From RGIG3159 sp045640565 (GTDB lineage: Bacteria; Bacillota; Clostridia; Oscillospirales; Oscillospiraceae), in contig JAZUFG010000097.1 of assembly GCA_045640565.1 (NCBI GenBank), positions 1-54,936 of the forward strand: DNA of 54,936 nucleotides. Direction: 5' to 3'. The position numbers and the translations under genes are program-made. The notes beneath the pieces were generated by a model. That model was not told the DNA's origin and did no database searches. It was given only the letters and a program-made list of their open reading frames with translations. The first letter of the stretch is position 1, and every line of letters starts with the position of its first letter. Positions 16,468 through 25,136 of the stretch are shown in pieces.

Positions 16468-17320
16468 TCTCACACCTCCGCGCCGTCAGTACCCGAAAGC
16501 CCATGGAAATTTCCGTCCCGTCACTGAGAATCGCAGAGCGGAGAGAGGGCAGGTTATCCCTGAGCCACGCAGCGTCCCGGCAAAGGCGGCTGTTCTCCGG
16601 GTCAGAACGCAGAAGGAGGTCCAAATCATCCTCCAGGTAGGTGAAGAAGGTTGTGTAAATATCCTGTTTTTTCTGTGTATCACCCGGCAGCGCACGAATT
16701 TCCTCATTTTCTATTTTGGGGAGATAACCGCATCGGCTCAGCATTTCCGGAAGTTTTGCGCTGAAAGCGCGGTTTCCTGCGTAAGGATCCCGGGCAAGCA
16801 CAGCATGAAATTCCTGCAGCAGCATGTTTCCTTCCCCGCTGAGAACAGAAGCGCCGTCATAGGGTTCTGCGATGAGGAGGACTCCCTCGGGGGCGAGAAA
16901 ATCGCGCAGCATTTTCAAAACGCTTTCTGCCTCCGGCAGATGCATCAGAACAAAAGAGAGGTAGATGATATCAAAGCTCTCTATGCCGCACTGCGCCATA
17001 ATGGAGCGAATCTTCCCTGCCGAGGAGGCATTGCCGCAGTCACAGGAGAAAAAATGAAAAACCTCATTGCCGTAACGCTCCTGGGCTTCCTCCGCCAGCT
17101 CGGAGTTGAACTCCAAACCCAGCACGACAGAAACAGCCGGGGAAGAAAAATAGCGATGGGTTTTCCCGCCGCTGTTGCAGCCGAGATCAAAGACACGAAG
17201 CCCCTGCCGCCCTGCCAAAAGGCGCTCAATAACAGGCTTTTCATAAGGCGTGACCAGTCGGGACTGCACCCGGAGCCTCTCCAATTCTTTTTGATCGGTA
17301 AATATTTCCTGAAACTTCAT
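16460..17320 (-). CDS. Class I SAM-dependent methyltransferase
   Basis: A 286-residue protein with a Rossmann-fold methyltransferase core. Motif I is VFDLGCNSGGKT at about residues 39-50, the acidic end of strand 2 is VLGLEFNSELAEEA, and motif IV is IIYLSFVLMHLPEAESVLKMLRDFLAPEGVLLIAEP. The C-terminal half is helical and family-specific. It starts 15 bases after the transporter gene ends. It is coupled by overlap to the acetyltransferase gene. The co-occurrence of methyl- and acetyltransferases with an exporter hints at modification of a small molecule, which is speculation. Confidence 0.85.
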   Translation of the reverse strand: MKFQEIFTDQKELERLRVQSRLVTPYEKPVIERLLAGRQGLRVFDLGCNSGGKTHRYFSSPAVSVVLGLEFNSELAEEAQERYGNEVFHFFSCDCGNASSAGKIRSIMAQCGIESFDIIYLSFVLMHLPEAESVLKMLRDFLAPEGVLLIAEPYDGASVLSGEGNMLLQEFHAVLARDPYAGNRAFSAKLPEMLSRCGYLPKIENEEIRALPGDTQKKQDIYTTFFTYLEDDLDLLLRSDPENSRLCRDAAWLRDNLPSLRSAILSDGTEISMGFRVLTARRCENG

Positions 17321-17335
17321 TTCACTGTATCCGCC

Positions 17336-19045
17336 TTATACGGTCATATATAAATAGTTGAATATGAGCTTTCTCTGGTAGAAGCAAGTTTTGCTTCTCT
17401 TGTTGATAAAGGCAAGAACGCCGTTATCAATATCGTCACCGTTGGACTCAAAGGGGTTATAGGAGCGGACATTGTCGCGAATGCGCAGGATCATTTCCCC
17501 ATCCTCCGCCATCATTTTCACATTGATGTAGCAGGGGCGGTCGCCCTCCAGCCCGAACTTGATGATGTTGAGCAAAAGCTCCTCCACAACGAAATTCACG
17601 AAGAAAACCTGCTTGGGACCTAAGCCCATCTCATCACAGGCCGCCTCCAGTTCTCCGGCGATCTGCGCCATGCTTTCCGTCTGGATCGTGTAATGGGCTT
17701 CAAAGCTCTTCCCTTCAAAGGAGTAATTCTTCTGCACGAACTTTTCCGAATTGCCGGCAGAACGGATAAAGAGAATGAAAACAACGCAGAGAAGCTCCGT
17801 GAGCACATATGTCGTTGCTAAACCGTTGATTTCCAACTTGGAAATCGTGACAGCGCCAATAATCAACATCAATCCGAAATTTCGAACTATCGACATGCCG
17901 GCGGCGAGCCGGGCCCTGCCGATCACCTGCCAATAGGCAGTGATAAGAGAGTTGACCCCGGTAAAGGTGGTGCTGATCGCAAAAATTCGAAGGGCGCTTG
18001 CCGCGAAGGGCACAAGCTCTGCCGAAAGGCCGAAAAGAACGGCAATCTTTCCGGCGAAAATCGCAATCACGGTGCCAAAGACAAAGCCGGAAATCAGGAT
18101 GGTCAACATGCCCTGCTTTAAAACCGTGCGGATGCTTTCCGGATCCTTCTCGCCGATGAAGATGGAAGTAACGGTTGAAAGTGCGTTGGCAGAACCGTCG
18201 TAGAGGGCAAAGGGGATCGTGCTTGTGGTGTATATTACGCCGAAGATGGCAACAAAACCAACACCGTTACTCGTTTTCAAAAGGAGTGAATTGAAGAAAA
18301 CCATGACAACTGCCTGGAAAATGTATGCTGAGCCCATCCCGAAACCGTTGCTGATGAAAGCCCATATCTCCGAGAGCTTCGGCAGGGCAAAACCCAGTTT
18401 CAAAAGAGACTGCTTGCGGAAGAAGTGGGATAAGAGAACGAGATCCGCAAAAAATTCTCCGATGCAGAGGGAGAGAGAGGCTCCGATGATGCCCCATCGG
18501 AAGAAATACATGAAAACAACATCCAGAATAATATCCGTCACAATGACCACGCCTGCGGCAACGGCAGCGCAGCGGGGGTTGCTGTCTGTCCGAACAGATA
18601 CCGAGAGAATATGATTGAGGACAAAGAGGGGCACAGAATAAAGCACAACCGTCAAATACTGAACAGCAAGGGAATGTAGCTCATCCGTCACACCCAAAAA
18701 GCGGAAGAAAGCATCCCGGAAGAAAATCGGGATCATCAGATATACCGCGCTGATAATGAGCCCCACTGTGAGAACCTTATGAAAAGTATTATTGGCCTCT
18801 TCGGCCTTCGATTCGCCAAGGAATCTGCCAATCTTCACATTTGCTCCGACGCCCAGGGTCAGGCCGATCAGAGAATAAGAGAGAAAGACAGGGGTGGAGA
18901 GGTTGGATGTGGCAAGGCCGTCGCTGCCGATCAGGTTGCCCACAAGAAGAGCATCCACCAAAGTGCAGAGCGTAACCGCAAGAGAGGCCAAAATCCCCCA
19001 AAACAAGAAATTCCGGTAGGCACTGCGGGCAAATCTTTCCGTCAT
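17336..19045 (-). CDS. MATE-family transporter fused to an RsbW-like ATPase domain
   Basis: A 569-residue two-part protein. Residues 1 to about 440 form a MATE/NorM transporter with about 12 membrane segments. Residues 450-565 form a histidine-kinase-like ATPase of the RsbW/SpoIIAB type: N-box VVEELLLNIIKFG at about 485-497, G1-like RIRDNVRSYNPFE at about 519-531, and a typical final strand pair (KLIFNYLYMTV). The G1 box has DNV instead of DxG, and no clear second glycine box is visible, so kinase activity may be altered. MATE proteins export drugs or metabolites using Na+ or H+ gradients. Fusion to a kinase-like domain in an operon with a SpoIIE phosphatase suggests phospho-switch control. 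Confidence 0.88.
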   Translation of the reverse strand: MTERFARSAYRNFLFWGILASLAVTLCTLVDALLVGNLIGSDGLATSNLSTPVFLSYSLIGLTLGVGANVKIGRFLGESKAEEANNTFHKVLTVGLIISAVYLMIPIFFRDAFFRFLGVTDELHSLAVQYLTVVLYSVPLFVLNHILSVSVRTDSNPRCAAVAAGVVIVTDIILDVVFMYFFRWGIIGASLSLCIGEFFADLVLLSHFFRKQSLLKLGFALPKLSEIWAFISNGFGMGSAYIFQAVVMVFFNSLLLKTSNGVGFVAIFGVIYTTSTIPFALYDGSANALSTVTSIFIGEKDPESIRTVLKQGMLTILISGFVFGTVIAIFAGKIAVLFGLSAELVPFAASALRIFAISTTFTGVNSLITAYWQVIGRARLAAGMSIVRNFGLMLIIGAVTISKLEINGLATTYVLTELLCVVFILFIRSAGNSEKFVQKNYSFEGKSFEAHYTIQTESMAQIAGELEAACDEMGLGPKQVFFVNFVVEELLLNIIKFGLEGDRPCYINVKMMAEDGEMILRIRDNVRSYNPFESNGDDIDNGVLAFINKRSKTCFYQRKLIFNYLYMTV

Positions 19046-19080
19046 CTATGTGAACCCCCATACTGTCATCGTTTCTAGGT

Positions 19081-19109
19081 ATTATATCGCAACAGTCCAC
19101 AGAATGCAA
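19081..19109 (-). promoter_or_regulatory. Promoter of the MATE-ATPase operon
   Basis: On the minus strand TTGCAT (19104-19109), 17 bases and TATAAT (19081-19086) lie 36 bases upstream of the start at 19045. Confidence 0.7.
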
Positions 19110-19237
19110 TTGTTTGCATGGGAAGTTCTTTGAATTCTCTTTTTCCGCAATCGGAATCACCCTCAGCCAAAGGAATCATAAAGCGTGTTTATCGGGCCGC
19201 ATGATGACAAATAACCTGTTTTTCAAAAGCGGATATC

Positions 19238-19267
19238 TTGTACCCTTCCCACTGTTTATGTTATAAT
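19238..19267 (+). promoter_or_regulatory. Promoter of the CARF nuclease gene
   Basis: TTGTAC (19238-19243), 18 bases and a perfect TATAAT (19262-19267) lie 30 bases upstream of the GTG start at 19297. Confidence 0.65.
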
Positions 19268-19296
19268 GTAAATATCTGAGAAAAGCAGGTGATTTT

Positions 19297-20475
19297 GTGA
19301 AGACCCTGATCGAATTATACGACGAGCGGCCGATCGAAAATGTTCTGGCCTCTGAGGTTTTCTGCCCGGAGAGGACCGTTTTCCTCTGTCCCGGCGAAAT
19401 CGCACAAAACAAACCCCTGCAGGAGAAGATCCGCAGCTATTTTGCCCACAGAGGCCTGAGCCTTCAGGTGGAGTTTCTGGAATCCAGCCTCTACCGGAGT
19501 GACCGGATCCTCAAGCAGCTTCGCAAGATCGCAGCAAACTATCCGGACTGTGCCGTTGATATCACGGGAGGAACAGATGCTGCCCTTTTTGCCTGCGGGC
19601 AGTTCTGCGCCGAATCCGGCATTCCCGCCTTCACTTACGGCAGAAAGCGCAATCTCTTTTTCAATATCCACAACGCGGAATTCGCCCATGAGTACCCCTG
19701 CGAGATCCGGCACACCGTGGAGGATTGTTTCCGCATGGCCGGCGGCAACCTGCGCCAGGGCCGGGTGGACAATTCCATCCTTCACAAATATCTGGATAAA
19801 ATCGATCCTTTCTTCCGGATCTTCCTTCGAAATCGGGGGGACTGGACCCGAACCGTGAACTATATCACCGCAGCCTCCCAGACAGCTTATAAGCAGGAAA
19901 TCTCCACGGAGGTGCGGACAAAACGGACTGTCAAGGGCGATCGGGGCATGCTGACTGCTCCCATGACCTGCCTGCGGGAATTGGAGAGCATCGGCTTCCT
20001 CCAAGATCTCCGGGCCGAGGGTGAAAACCTTTCCTTCCGCTTTGCAGATCTGCAGATCCGAGCCTGGCTGAGAGACATCGGCAGTGTCCTGGAGCTCTAT
20101 ACCTACAAGGTCTGCCTGGACAGCGGGCTTTTCCAGGATCTCGTGACCAGCGCCGTGGTGGACTGGGAAGGCAGCGGTGAGCAGGGCGCCGTCACCAATG
20201 AAATCGATGTCATGGCCATGCGGGGCGTGCTGCCCGTCTTCCTGAGCTGCAAGACCGGTGAAGTTGCCACAGAGGCCCTGAACGAATTGGCTGTTTTGCG
20301 GGACCGCTTCGGCGGAAAATCTGCCAAGGCCGCCATTCTGACTGCCAGGACCTGCAATACCGTCACCCGGCATAGGGCAAGTGAGCTGGGCATCGATGTC
20401 ATTGATCTGAACGACCTGAAATCCGGCAGGACAGAAGCCCTGATCCGGGCCATGCTGCAGGCAGAGAACCCTTGA
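19297..20475 (+). CDS. Card1/Can2-like (DUF1887) CARF-nuclease, CRISPR-independent context
   Basis: A 392-residue protein matching the DUF1887 layout. The N-terminal CARF-type Rossmann domain (to about 150) contains VDITGGTDAALFACGQF. A winged-helix-like middle (about 190-270) follows (MTCLRELESIGFLQDL). The C-terminal PD-(D/E)xK nuclease has LELYTYKVCLDSG, NEIDVMAMRG at about 301-310 and LSCKTG at about 315-320. The last motif has S-C-K where many family members have E-C-K or E-x-K. Card1/Can2 proteins are switched on by cyclic oligoadenylate from type III CRISPR systems, but no array or cas gene is in this window. It starts with GTG at 19297 behind an AGCAGGTGA ribosome site. The ligand is unknown. 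Confidence 0.85.
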   Translation: MKTLIELYDERPIENVLASEVFCPERTVFLCPGEIAQNKPLQEKIRSYFAHRGLSLQVEFLESSLYRSDRILKQLRKIAANYPDCAVDITGGTDAALFACGQFCAESGIPAFTYGRKRNLFFNIHNAEFAHEYPCEIRHTVEDCFRMAGGNLRQGRVDNSILHKYLDKIDPFFRIFLRNRGDWTRTVNYITAASQTAYKQEISTEVRTKRTVKGDRGMLTAPMTCLRELESIGFLQDLRAEGENLSFRFADLQIRAWLRDIGSVLELYTYKVCLDSGLFQDLVTSAVVDWEGSGEQGAVTNEIDVMAMRGVLPVFLSCKTGEVATEALNELAVLRDRFGGKSAKAAILTARTCNTVTRHRASELGIDVIDLNDLKSGRTEALIRAMLQAENP

Positions 20476-20500
20476 TATTCTTCCCCCTTCGTGCTATATT
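20472..20500 (+). promoter_or_regulatory. Promoter of the clostripain-family gene
   Basis: TTGATA (20472-20477), 17 bases and TATATT (20495-20500) lie 36 bases upstream of the start at 20537, overlapping the stop codon of the preceding nuclease gene. Confidence 0.6.
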
Positions 20501-20536
20501 TTTTCAAAAGACATGCAAAGAAAGCAGGTATCAGAT

Positions 20537-23143
20537 ATGGAAACCGGTAAGAAACCCCATAGCCGACAGAAAACCGTGGGCAGCGGTTCTGCCAATTTAG
20601 GCAAAGGGCAGCAGGTCCACATGGGTTCCGGCCCTGTGGGCGGCAGCTCCAGACCCGGAGCTCCTTCAGGCAATCGCAGTGCCCGGCGAGGCATCATCCC
20701 CGGCGTCAATCTGAATCTCAAAACGATTCTGATCATCGCGGCCGTTATCATCGTCCTGAGCCTGGTCTTTAAAAAGTCCGGAGGGCTCTTCTCCGGCTAT
20801 GAGGACAGCGAGGGCCTCTACTATGAGGACAGCTCCGTCCAAAGCTCCTCTTTGCTTGACAGCCTGATCGGCGGCGGAAACAGCTCCGGCTATCCTTCCT
20901 CCTCCAACAGTTCCGGGGTCTCCGGCGGCAACTCCGGAGTGGCGGATTACAGCGTTTCCAAGCTGGCAAGAGACCGCTACTACACCCCCGTGGGCAACGG
21001 AAAAGACACTGTGACGGTCATGGTCTACATGTGCGGCACGGACCTGGAATCCAAATATGCCATGGCCAGCAAGGACCTGAACGAGATGCTGGCTGCCGAT
21101 ATCTCCGACAAGATCAACCTCATTGTGGAAACCGGCGGCTGCAGCCGCTGGCAGAACAACATCGTCTCTTCCTCTGTGAACCAGATCTACAAGCTGGGCC
21201 ATAAGTCCATGACTGCCGTGGAAGAGAACTTCGGCAAGGGCGCCATGACAGATCCGGAGAACCTGGCCAAGTTCATTCAATACTGCGGCAAAAACTATCC
21301 CGCCGACCGAAATATTCTGATTTTCTGGGACCATGGCGGCGGTTCCCTTTCCGGCTATGGTTATGACGAAAAGTACCCCAATTCCCCTTCCATGACCCTC
21401 GGCAAGATCAACGAGGCCCTGAAGGACGGGGGGCTGACCTTTGACTTCATCGGCTTTGATGCCTGCCTGATGGCCACCTTGGAAACCGATCTTGTCTGCA
21501 ACGGCTATGCGGACTACATGATCGCCTCTGAGGAATCCGAGCCCGGAACCGGCTGGTATTACACCGGCTGGCTCAACAAGCTCTCTCAGAACAGCTCTGT
21601 TTCCACCGTAGACCTGGGCAAGCAGATCGTGGATGACTTCGTCGCTGCGAGCTGTTCCGCCTCTTCCCAGGCGCAGGTGACCCTCTCCGTGGTCGACCTG
21701 GCCGAGCTGGAAGGCACGGTTCCCGAAGCCATGTCCTCCTTTGCGACAGCTACCAATAAGCTGGTGAAATCCGATGACTACCAGCTGGTTTCCAACGCAA
21801 GAGCGGGAGCAAGACAGTTTGCCAAACAGAGCCGCCTGAACCAGGTGGACCTGGTGGACTTTGCGGACCGCATGGGAACTGCCGAGGCCAAGAATCTCTG
21901 CGAGGCTCTCCTGGGCTGCGTGAAGTACAACAAATCCACAATTTCCCGCAGCAACGGCATCAGCATTTACTTTCCCTATGAGACCAAGAGCAGCGTGAAC
22001 AATGCTGTTTCCACCCTGAATGATCTGAGCGAAGAAGCGGATTATACGGAGTGCATGGCCGATTACAAGAGCTGCATCCAGTCCTTCGCCAGCCTGCAGT
22101 ATGGCGGCCAGATTGCCTCTTCCGCATCGACCGTCGGCTCTGCCGGCTCCTCCATGGATTGGGGCAGCCTCCTGGGCAGCCTGATCAACAGCTCTGCCAC
22201 AACGACCACTTCCTCCTCCGGTTCTCCCATCGGAAGTCTGACGGACATTCTCCTGGGTTCCTCCGGCTCCTCTTCCCCCATTGGAAGTCTGGCAGGCTCC
22301 CTCCTGGGTTCCTCCGGTTCCTCTTCTTCCTCCCCCATCGGCAGCCTGGCAGGCTCCCTCCTGGGTGCCTCCGGCTCTTCCTCTTCCTCCCCATCCATTG
22401 ACCCCTCCTCCATCATCAGTCTGCTGGGCGCCTTCTCCGGCCGCAGCATGCCCGCTGAATTGAGCTGGGTAGATACGGAGCTGATCGCAGACCGGGCAAG
22501 CGAAATCGCTCAGAGCACCCTCGACCCTGCCCGGATCGCAGCGACGAGCAAGGACGGAACTCCCGTTCTGGAACTCACGCAAGAGGAATGGGCCCTCATC
22601 CAGACTGCAGAGCTGAATGTCTTTGCAAGTGACGGCGAAGGCTACTTTGATCTGGGCCTGGACAACACCTTTGATTGGTATGATGACGATTCCCTTCTCC
22701 TCAGCTATGACGGGACCTGGCTGACCCTGAACGGCAATGTCTGCACCTACTATCTCCTCTCCGACACCCAGCAGGAGGATGGCAGTTGGGTCACTGTGGG
22801 AAGAATTCCCGCCCTCCTGAACGGCATGGAAGTGAACCTCCAGGTCGTCTTCGACGACGCCCATCCGGAGGGCACTGTCACCGGCGCTTATCCCATGAGC
22901 GAGGATTCTCTGGATGTTCAGGCCAAGGGCGACATCGCCATAGAGGCCGGAGATGAGATCACCCTCATCGGCGACTATTACGGTCTGGACGGCACATATC
23001 AGGCCTCCTACACCATGGGGACCTTTAAGGTTTCCGATGCGGGCCTCCGCCTGGAGAATTTGAAGATCAACGCTGAAGGATTCAGCGCCATGTACCGCCT
23101 GACGGATGTCTACGGAAACTACTTCTGGGTAAAGATCCCGTAA
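20537..23143 (+). CDS. Clostripain-family (C11) cysteine peptidase, membrane-anchored
   Basis: An 868-residue protein. A basic, Gly/Ser-rich cytoplasmic N-terminus is followed by a single membrane anchor at about 57-74 and a Ser/Gly linker. The C11 peptidase domain has TVMVYMCGTDLES, the catalytic His in FWDHGGGSLSGYGYDE and the catalytic Cys in DFIGFDACLMATLE. After it come Ser/Gly repeats (about 560-622) and a C-terminal beta-rich domain (about 640-868). The active domain is extracytoplasmic. C11 enzymes cleave after Arg/Lys and usually self-activate. The ATG at 20537 is chosen because AAGCAGG lies 8 bases upstream and it begins METGKKP; an ATG 24 bases earlier has no ribosome site. The target is unknown. 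Confidence 0.9.
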   Translation: METGKKPHSRQKTVGSGSANLGKGQQVHMGSGPVGGSSRPGAPSGNRSARRGIIPGVNLNLKTILIIAAVIIVLSLVFKKSGGLFSGYEDSEGLYYEDSSVQSSSLLDSLIGGGNSSGYPSSSNSSGVSGGNSGVADYSVSKLARDRYYTPVGNGKDTVTVMVYMCGTDLESKYAMASKDLNEMLAADISDKINLIVETGGCSRWQNNIVSSSVNQIYKLGHKSMTAVEENFGKGAMTDPENLAKFIQYCGKNYPADRNILIFWDHGGGSLSGYGYDEKYPNSPSMTLGKINEALKDGGLTFDFIGFDACLMATLETDLVCNGYADYMIASEESEPGTGWYYTGWLNKLSQNSSVSTVDLGKQIVDDFVAASCSASSQAQVTLSVVDLAELEGTVPEAMSSFATATNKLVKSDDYQLVSNARAGARQFAKQSRLNQVDLVDFADRMGTAEAKNLCEALLGCVKYNKSTISRSNGISIYFPYETKSSVNNAVSTLNDLSEEADYTECMADYKSCIQSFASLQYGGQIASSASTVGSAGSSMDWGSLLGSLINSSATTTTSSSGSPIGSLTDILLGSSGSSSPIGSLAGSLLGSSGSSSSSPIGSLAGSLLGASGSSSSSPSIDPSSIISLLGAFSGRSMPAELSWVDTELIADRASEIAQSTLDPARIAATSKDGTPVLELTQEEWALIQTAELNVFASDGEGYFDLGLDNTFDWYDDDSLLLSYDGTWLTLNGNVCTYYLLSDTQQEDGSWVTVGRIPALLNGMEVNLQVVFDDAHPEGTVTGAYPMSEDSLDVQAKGDIAIEAGDEITLIGDYYGLDGTYQASYTMGTFKVSDAGLRLENLKINAEGFSAMYRLTDVYGNYFWVKIP
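22214..22395 (+). repeat. Coding minisatellite inside the clostripain gene
   Basis: Three in-frame units of 45, 51 and 57 bases (22214-22258, 22259-22309, 22310-22366) plus a partial fourth encode SPIGSLxxxLLGSSGSSS-type repeats. Unit growth comes from added serine codons (TCC/TCT). They form a flexible linker between the peptidase and the C-terminal domain. Confidence 0.8.
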
Positions 23144-23155
23144 TGAACAGATAAA

Positions 23156-23225
23156 AGCCGGCAGGGAAATTGCTTTCCCTGCCGGCTAAATAACAAGAAA
23201 GAGCAGCCTATTGGCTGCTCTTTTT
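23156..23225. terminator. Convergent terminator pair
   Basis: Hairpin A (arms 23156-23169 and 23174-23187, 14 bp, loop TTGC) has its T run on the minus-strand side and ends the glycosyltransferase operon. Hairpin B (arms 23198-23208 and 23213-23223) is followed by TTTTT on the plus strand and ends the clostripain gene. Hairpin B overlaps the last codons of the opposing glycosyltransferase gene. Confidence 0.8.
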
Positions 23226-24089
23226 ATAGCTTTCTTCTATCCGCTCAATCAAGTCTTTGGAATGCTCAAACGTAACCTTCCGCATGAAAAATGCATCGCT
23301 TTTCTGAATTACTTCCAGGTTTGAAAGGTCCAGAATAGCCGGAAAACTGCCATGCTGCTTTTCCCACAGCACGTAGCGCAGCTCCCGGTTCACGATTTTC
23401 TCCCGATAATCGGAGTTTACAAGAATGGTCTGCACCCAGAATTCATCCGGGCAAAAGCCGGTCTTGAAGACATTGCGAACATTTTCGTGGGTATCCCAGT
23501 AGCGCACCGTGTATTCCAGCGCTTCTCTGGGAATATCCAGCCAATTTGCCCCCTGAAAGATTTCAAGGTCCATTCCGTATCTCTTGAATTTATTCACACC
23601 GAGGAGGAACTGCAGAAGCAGAATTGCCCGATGATAGACCTTCCCGAAAAAGCTTCGCCTTTTCACAGTATCGTAATTGAAATAGAACTTTTGCCACCAA
23701 AGCAAAGGCTCGCCGGTCTTTTTTGTTCCCTTTGCCGGAGCATAGCGCATATAGATCTTATCGCTCCCGGCAAAGAAATCGCAGATCTTTTCCTGGGGGA
23801 GCAGAGGCCAATCCTGACCCGAAATCAGGTGAAAGTATTCTATCTCCGGATTCTTCAGAGCACGCTGAAAGAGCTGATATGCCGCCTCCCCGATAGACCA
23901 GGAGCCCCAATTGACGGAAACCGCCTGGAAATACTCCACATTTGGAAGCGCCAGCATTTCCTTCTCTTCATCGGTCAGAACATGCTTTTGATCCACATGG
24001 ATATAGACATAAAAGCTGCCGTTCAGCCGCTTTGCCAATTCGCAAACCTGCGGAATATTGCAGTGCGCCAAAATCAGTATTGCCTGCAT
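23208..24089 (-). CDS. Glycosyltransferase family 14 (core-2/I-branching type)
   Basis: A 293-residue protein of the Branch/GT14 family, which moves GlcNAc or xylose onto glycans. It begins QAILILAHCNIPQVCELAKRL and continues FYVYIHVDQKH, WGSWSIGEAAYQLFQRAL and YFHLISGQDWPLLP, the classic GT14 signature. The C-terminal part has GANWLDIPREALEYTVRY and FCPDEFWVQTIL. It is cytoplasmic, with no signal or TM. The ATG at 24089 is chosen because GGAGGAG sits just upstream on the minus strand. It lies 60 bases after lplA. It probably contributes to surface polysaccharide made by the locus at 27.8-43 kb, which is inferred. Confidence 0.9.
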   Translation of the reverse strand: MQAILILAHCNIPQVCELAKRLNGSFYVYIHVDQKHVLTDEEKEMLALPNVEYFQAVSVNWGSWSIGEAAYQLFQRALKNPEIEYFHLISGQDWPLLPQEKICDFFAGSDKIYMRYAPAKGTKKTGEPLLWWQKFYFNYDTVKRRSFFGKVYHRAILLLQFLLGVNKFKRYGMDLEIFQGANWLDIPREALEYTVRYWDTHENVRNVFKTGFCPDEFWVQTILVNSDYREKIVNRELRYVLWEKQHGSFPAILDLSNLEVIQKSDAFFMRKVTFEHSKDLIERIEESYKKSSQ

Positions 24090-24149
24090 AGAACTCCTCC
24101 AAACGCCGGAAGATAAAGCCATTTCATCCAAAATCGATCCGGAAGCAGC

Positions 24150-25136
24150 CTAGAAGATGACCTCCAGCAGCTCCGGAAGGGTGATGCTGCCGAAGTATTC
24201 CCGAAGGTCAAAGGCCAGAAGTCTCAAAGAAACCTCCTGGGGGTCATAGGGGCAGTTCCGAAGGACCCGGGCAATATCCTCCTCGGGCCGCATGGAGAGG
24301 TAATCTCCCCGGAACGCGATATCCCCGATGATGCCTCCTTCTGTCCGAAGAAGGACCTCCACGCTTCCCCCGGGGAAGCGCTTTTTTGCCTGCAGGGCCA
24401 GCCCCTTATCTTTTCCGTAGTTCCATTCCCGGGTGCGGTATTTGGAATCCGCCAGGGCATTGACCTCCCTAAGCTCTTCTTCTGTCAGAGAAGATGCTTC
24501 CGTCTCCCCTGCCAGGAAGGTTTTGAGGTAAGCCCAGAATTCAGGAAGGGTCATATCCTTTTTCAGGAAAGAGCGGATATTTCCCACTCGGCTGCGAACG
24601 GATTTGACCCCTTTGGACCTGAACTTTTCCGGGTCCACATGCAGGGAGCCCGCCACCATCTCCGGATTGGAATCAAAGAGGAGCGTTCCGTGGTAGAGGA
24701 TCCTGCCCTCCGCAATTCTTCGGGCAGTCCCGGAGACCTTGCAGCCCTCGGCCAGGATATCATTCCTGCCGGAAGCCTCGGCGTGAATGCCCAGGCTCTC
24801 CAGAGCGGAGACAATGGGCCGGGTGAAGCGCTCCAGGGAGGAGGCCTCAATGCCTGCATAATCCGAAATAAAAGAATAATTCAGATTCCCCAGGTCGTGA
24901 TAGACCGCGCCGCCGCCTGTGGTCCTTCGGACCACGTGAATGTCATGCTCCGCCACAAAGGGGGCATTGATCTCTGCCTCGGTATTCTGGTTCACGCCGA
25001 TGATAATGGAGTTGTCATTCTGCCAAAGGATGAGCACATCCGTATTCTTTCGGTTCAGGAGCACATATTCCTCAAAGGCCAGATTATAAAAGGGGTCCGT
25101 GGACCCGGTTTCCAGATAGAGAACCTTCTTTTCCAT
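24150..25136 (-). CDS. lplA: Lipoate-protein ligase A
   Basis: A 328-residue enzyme that activates free lipoate with ATP and attaches it to a lysine of E2 or GcvH proteins. The signature RRTTGGGAVYHDLGNLNYSF is at about residues 70-90. The C-terminal accessory domain is present (from about 245: WNYGKDKGLALQAKKRFPGGSVEVLL), so it is the full-length LplA type. Its ATG overlaps the stop of the upstream phosphatase gene by one base (ATGA), so translation is coupled. No lipoylated enzyme gene is in the window. The operon mixing with a sensor phosphatase is unusual. Confidence 0.93.
   Translation of the reverse strand: MEKKVLYLETGSTDPFYNLAFEEYVLLNRKNTDVLILWQNDNSIIIGVNQNTEAEINAPFVAEHDIHVVRRTTGGGAVYHDLGNLNYSFISDYAGIEASSLERFTRPIVSALESLGIHAEASGRNDILAEGCKVSGTARRIAEGRILYHGTLLFDSNPEMVAGSLHVDPEKFRSKGVKSVRSRVGNIRSFLKKDMTLPEFWAYLKTFLAGETEASSLTEEELREVNALADSKYRTREWNYGKDKGLALQAKKRFPGGSVEVLLRTEGGIIGDIAFRGDYLSMRPEEDIARVLRNCPYDPQEVSLRLLAFDLREYFGSITLPELLEVIF

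Noticed and set aside
19297..20475. CRISPR-Cas locus around the CARF protein
   Set aside because: Neighbouring genes are a transporter operon and a protease; no repeats, cas6, cas10 or adaptation genes are seen on either side.
20666..22864. Long minus-strand open frame (732 codons) opposite the clostripain gene
   Set aside because: It is Gly/Ala/His-rich with no family motif and mirrors the codon bias of the real gene on the plus strand.
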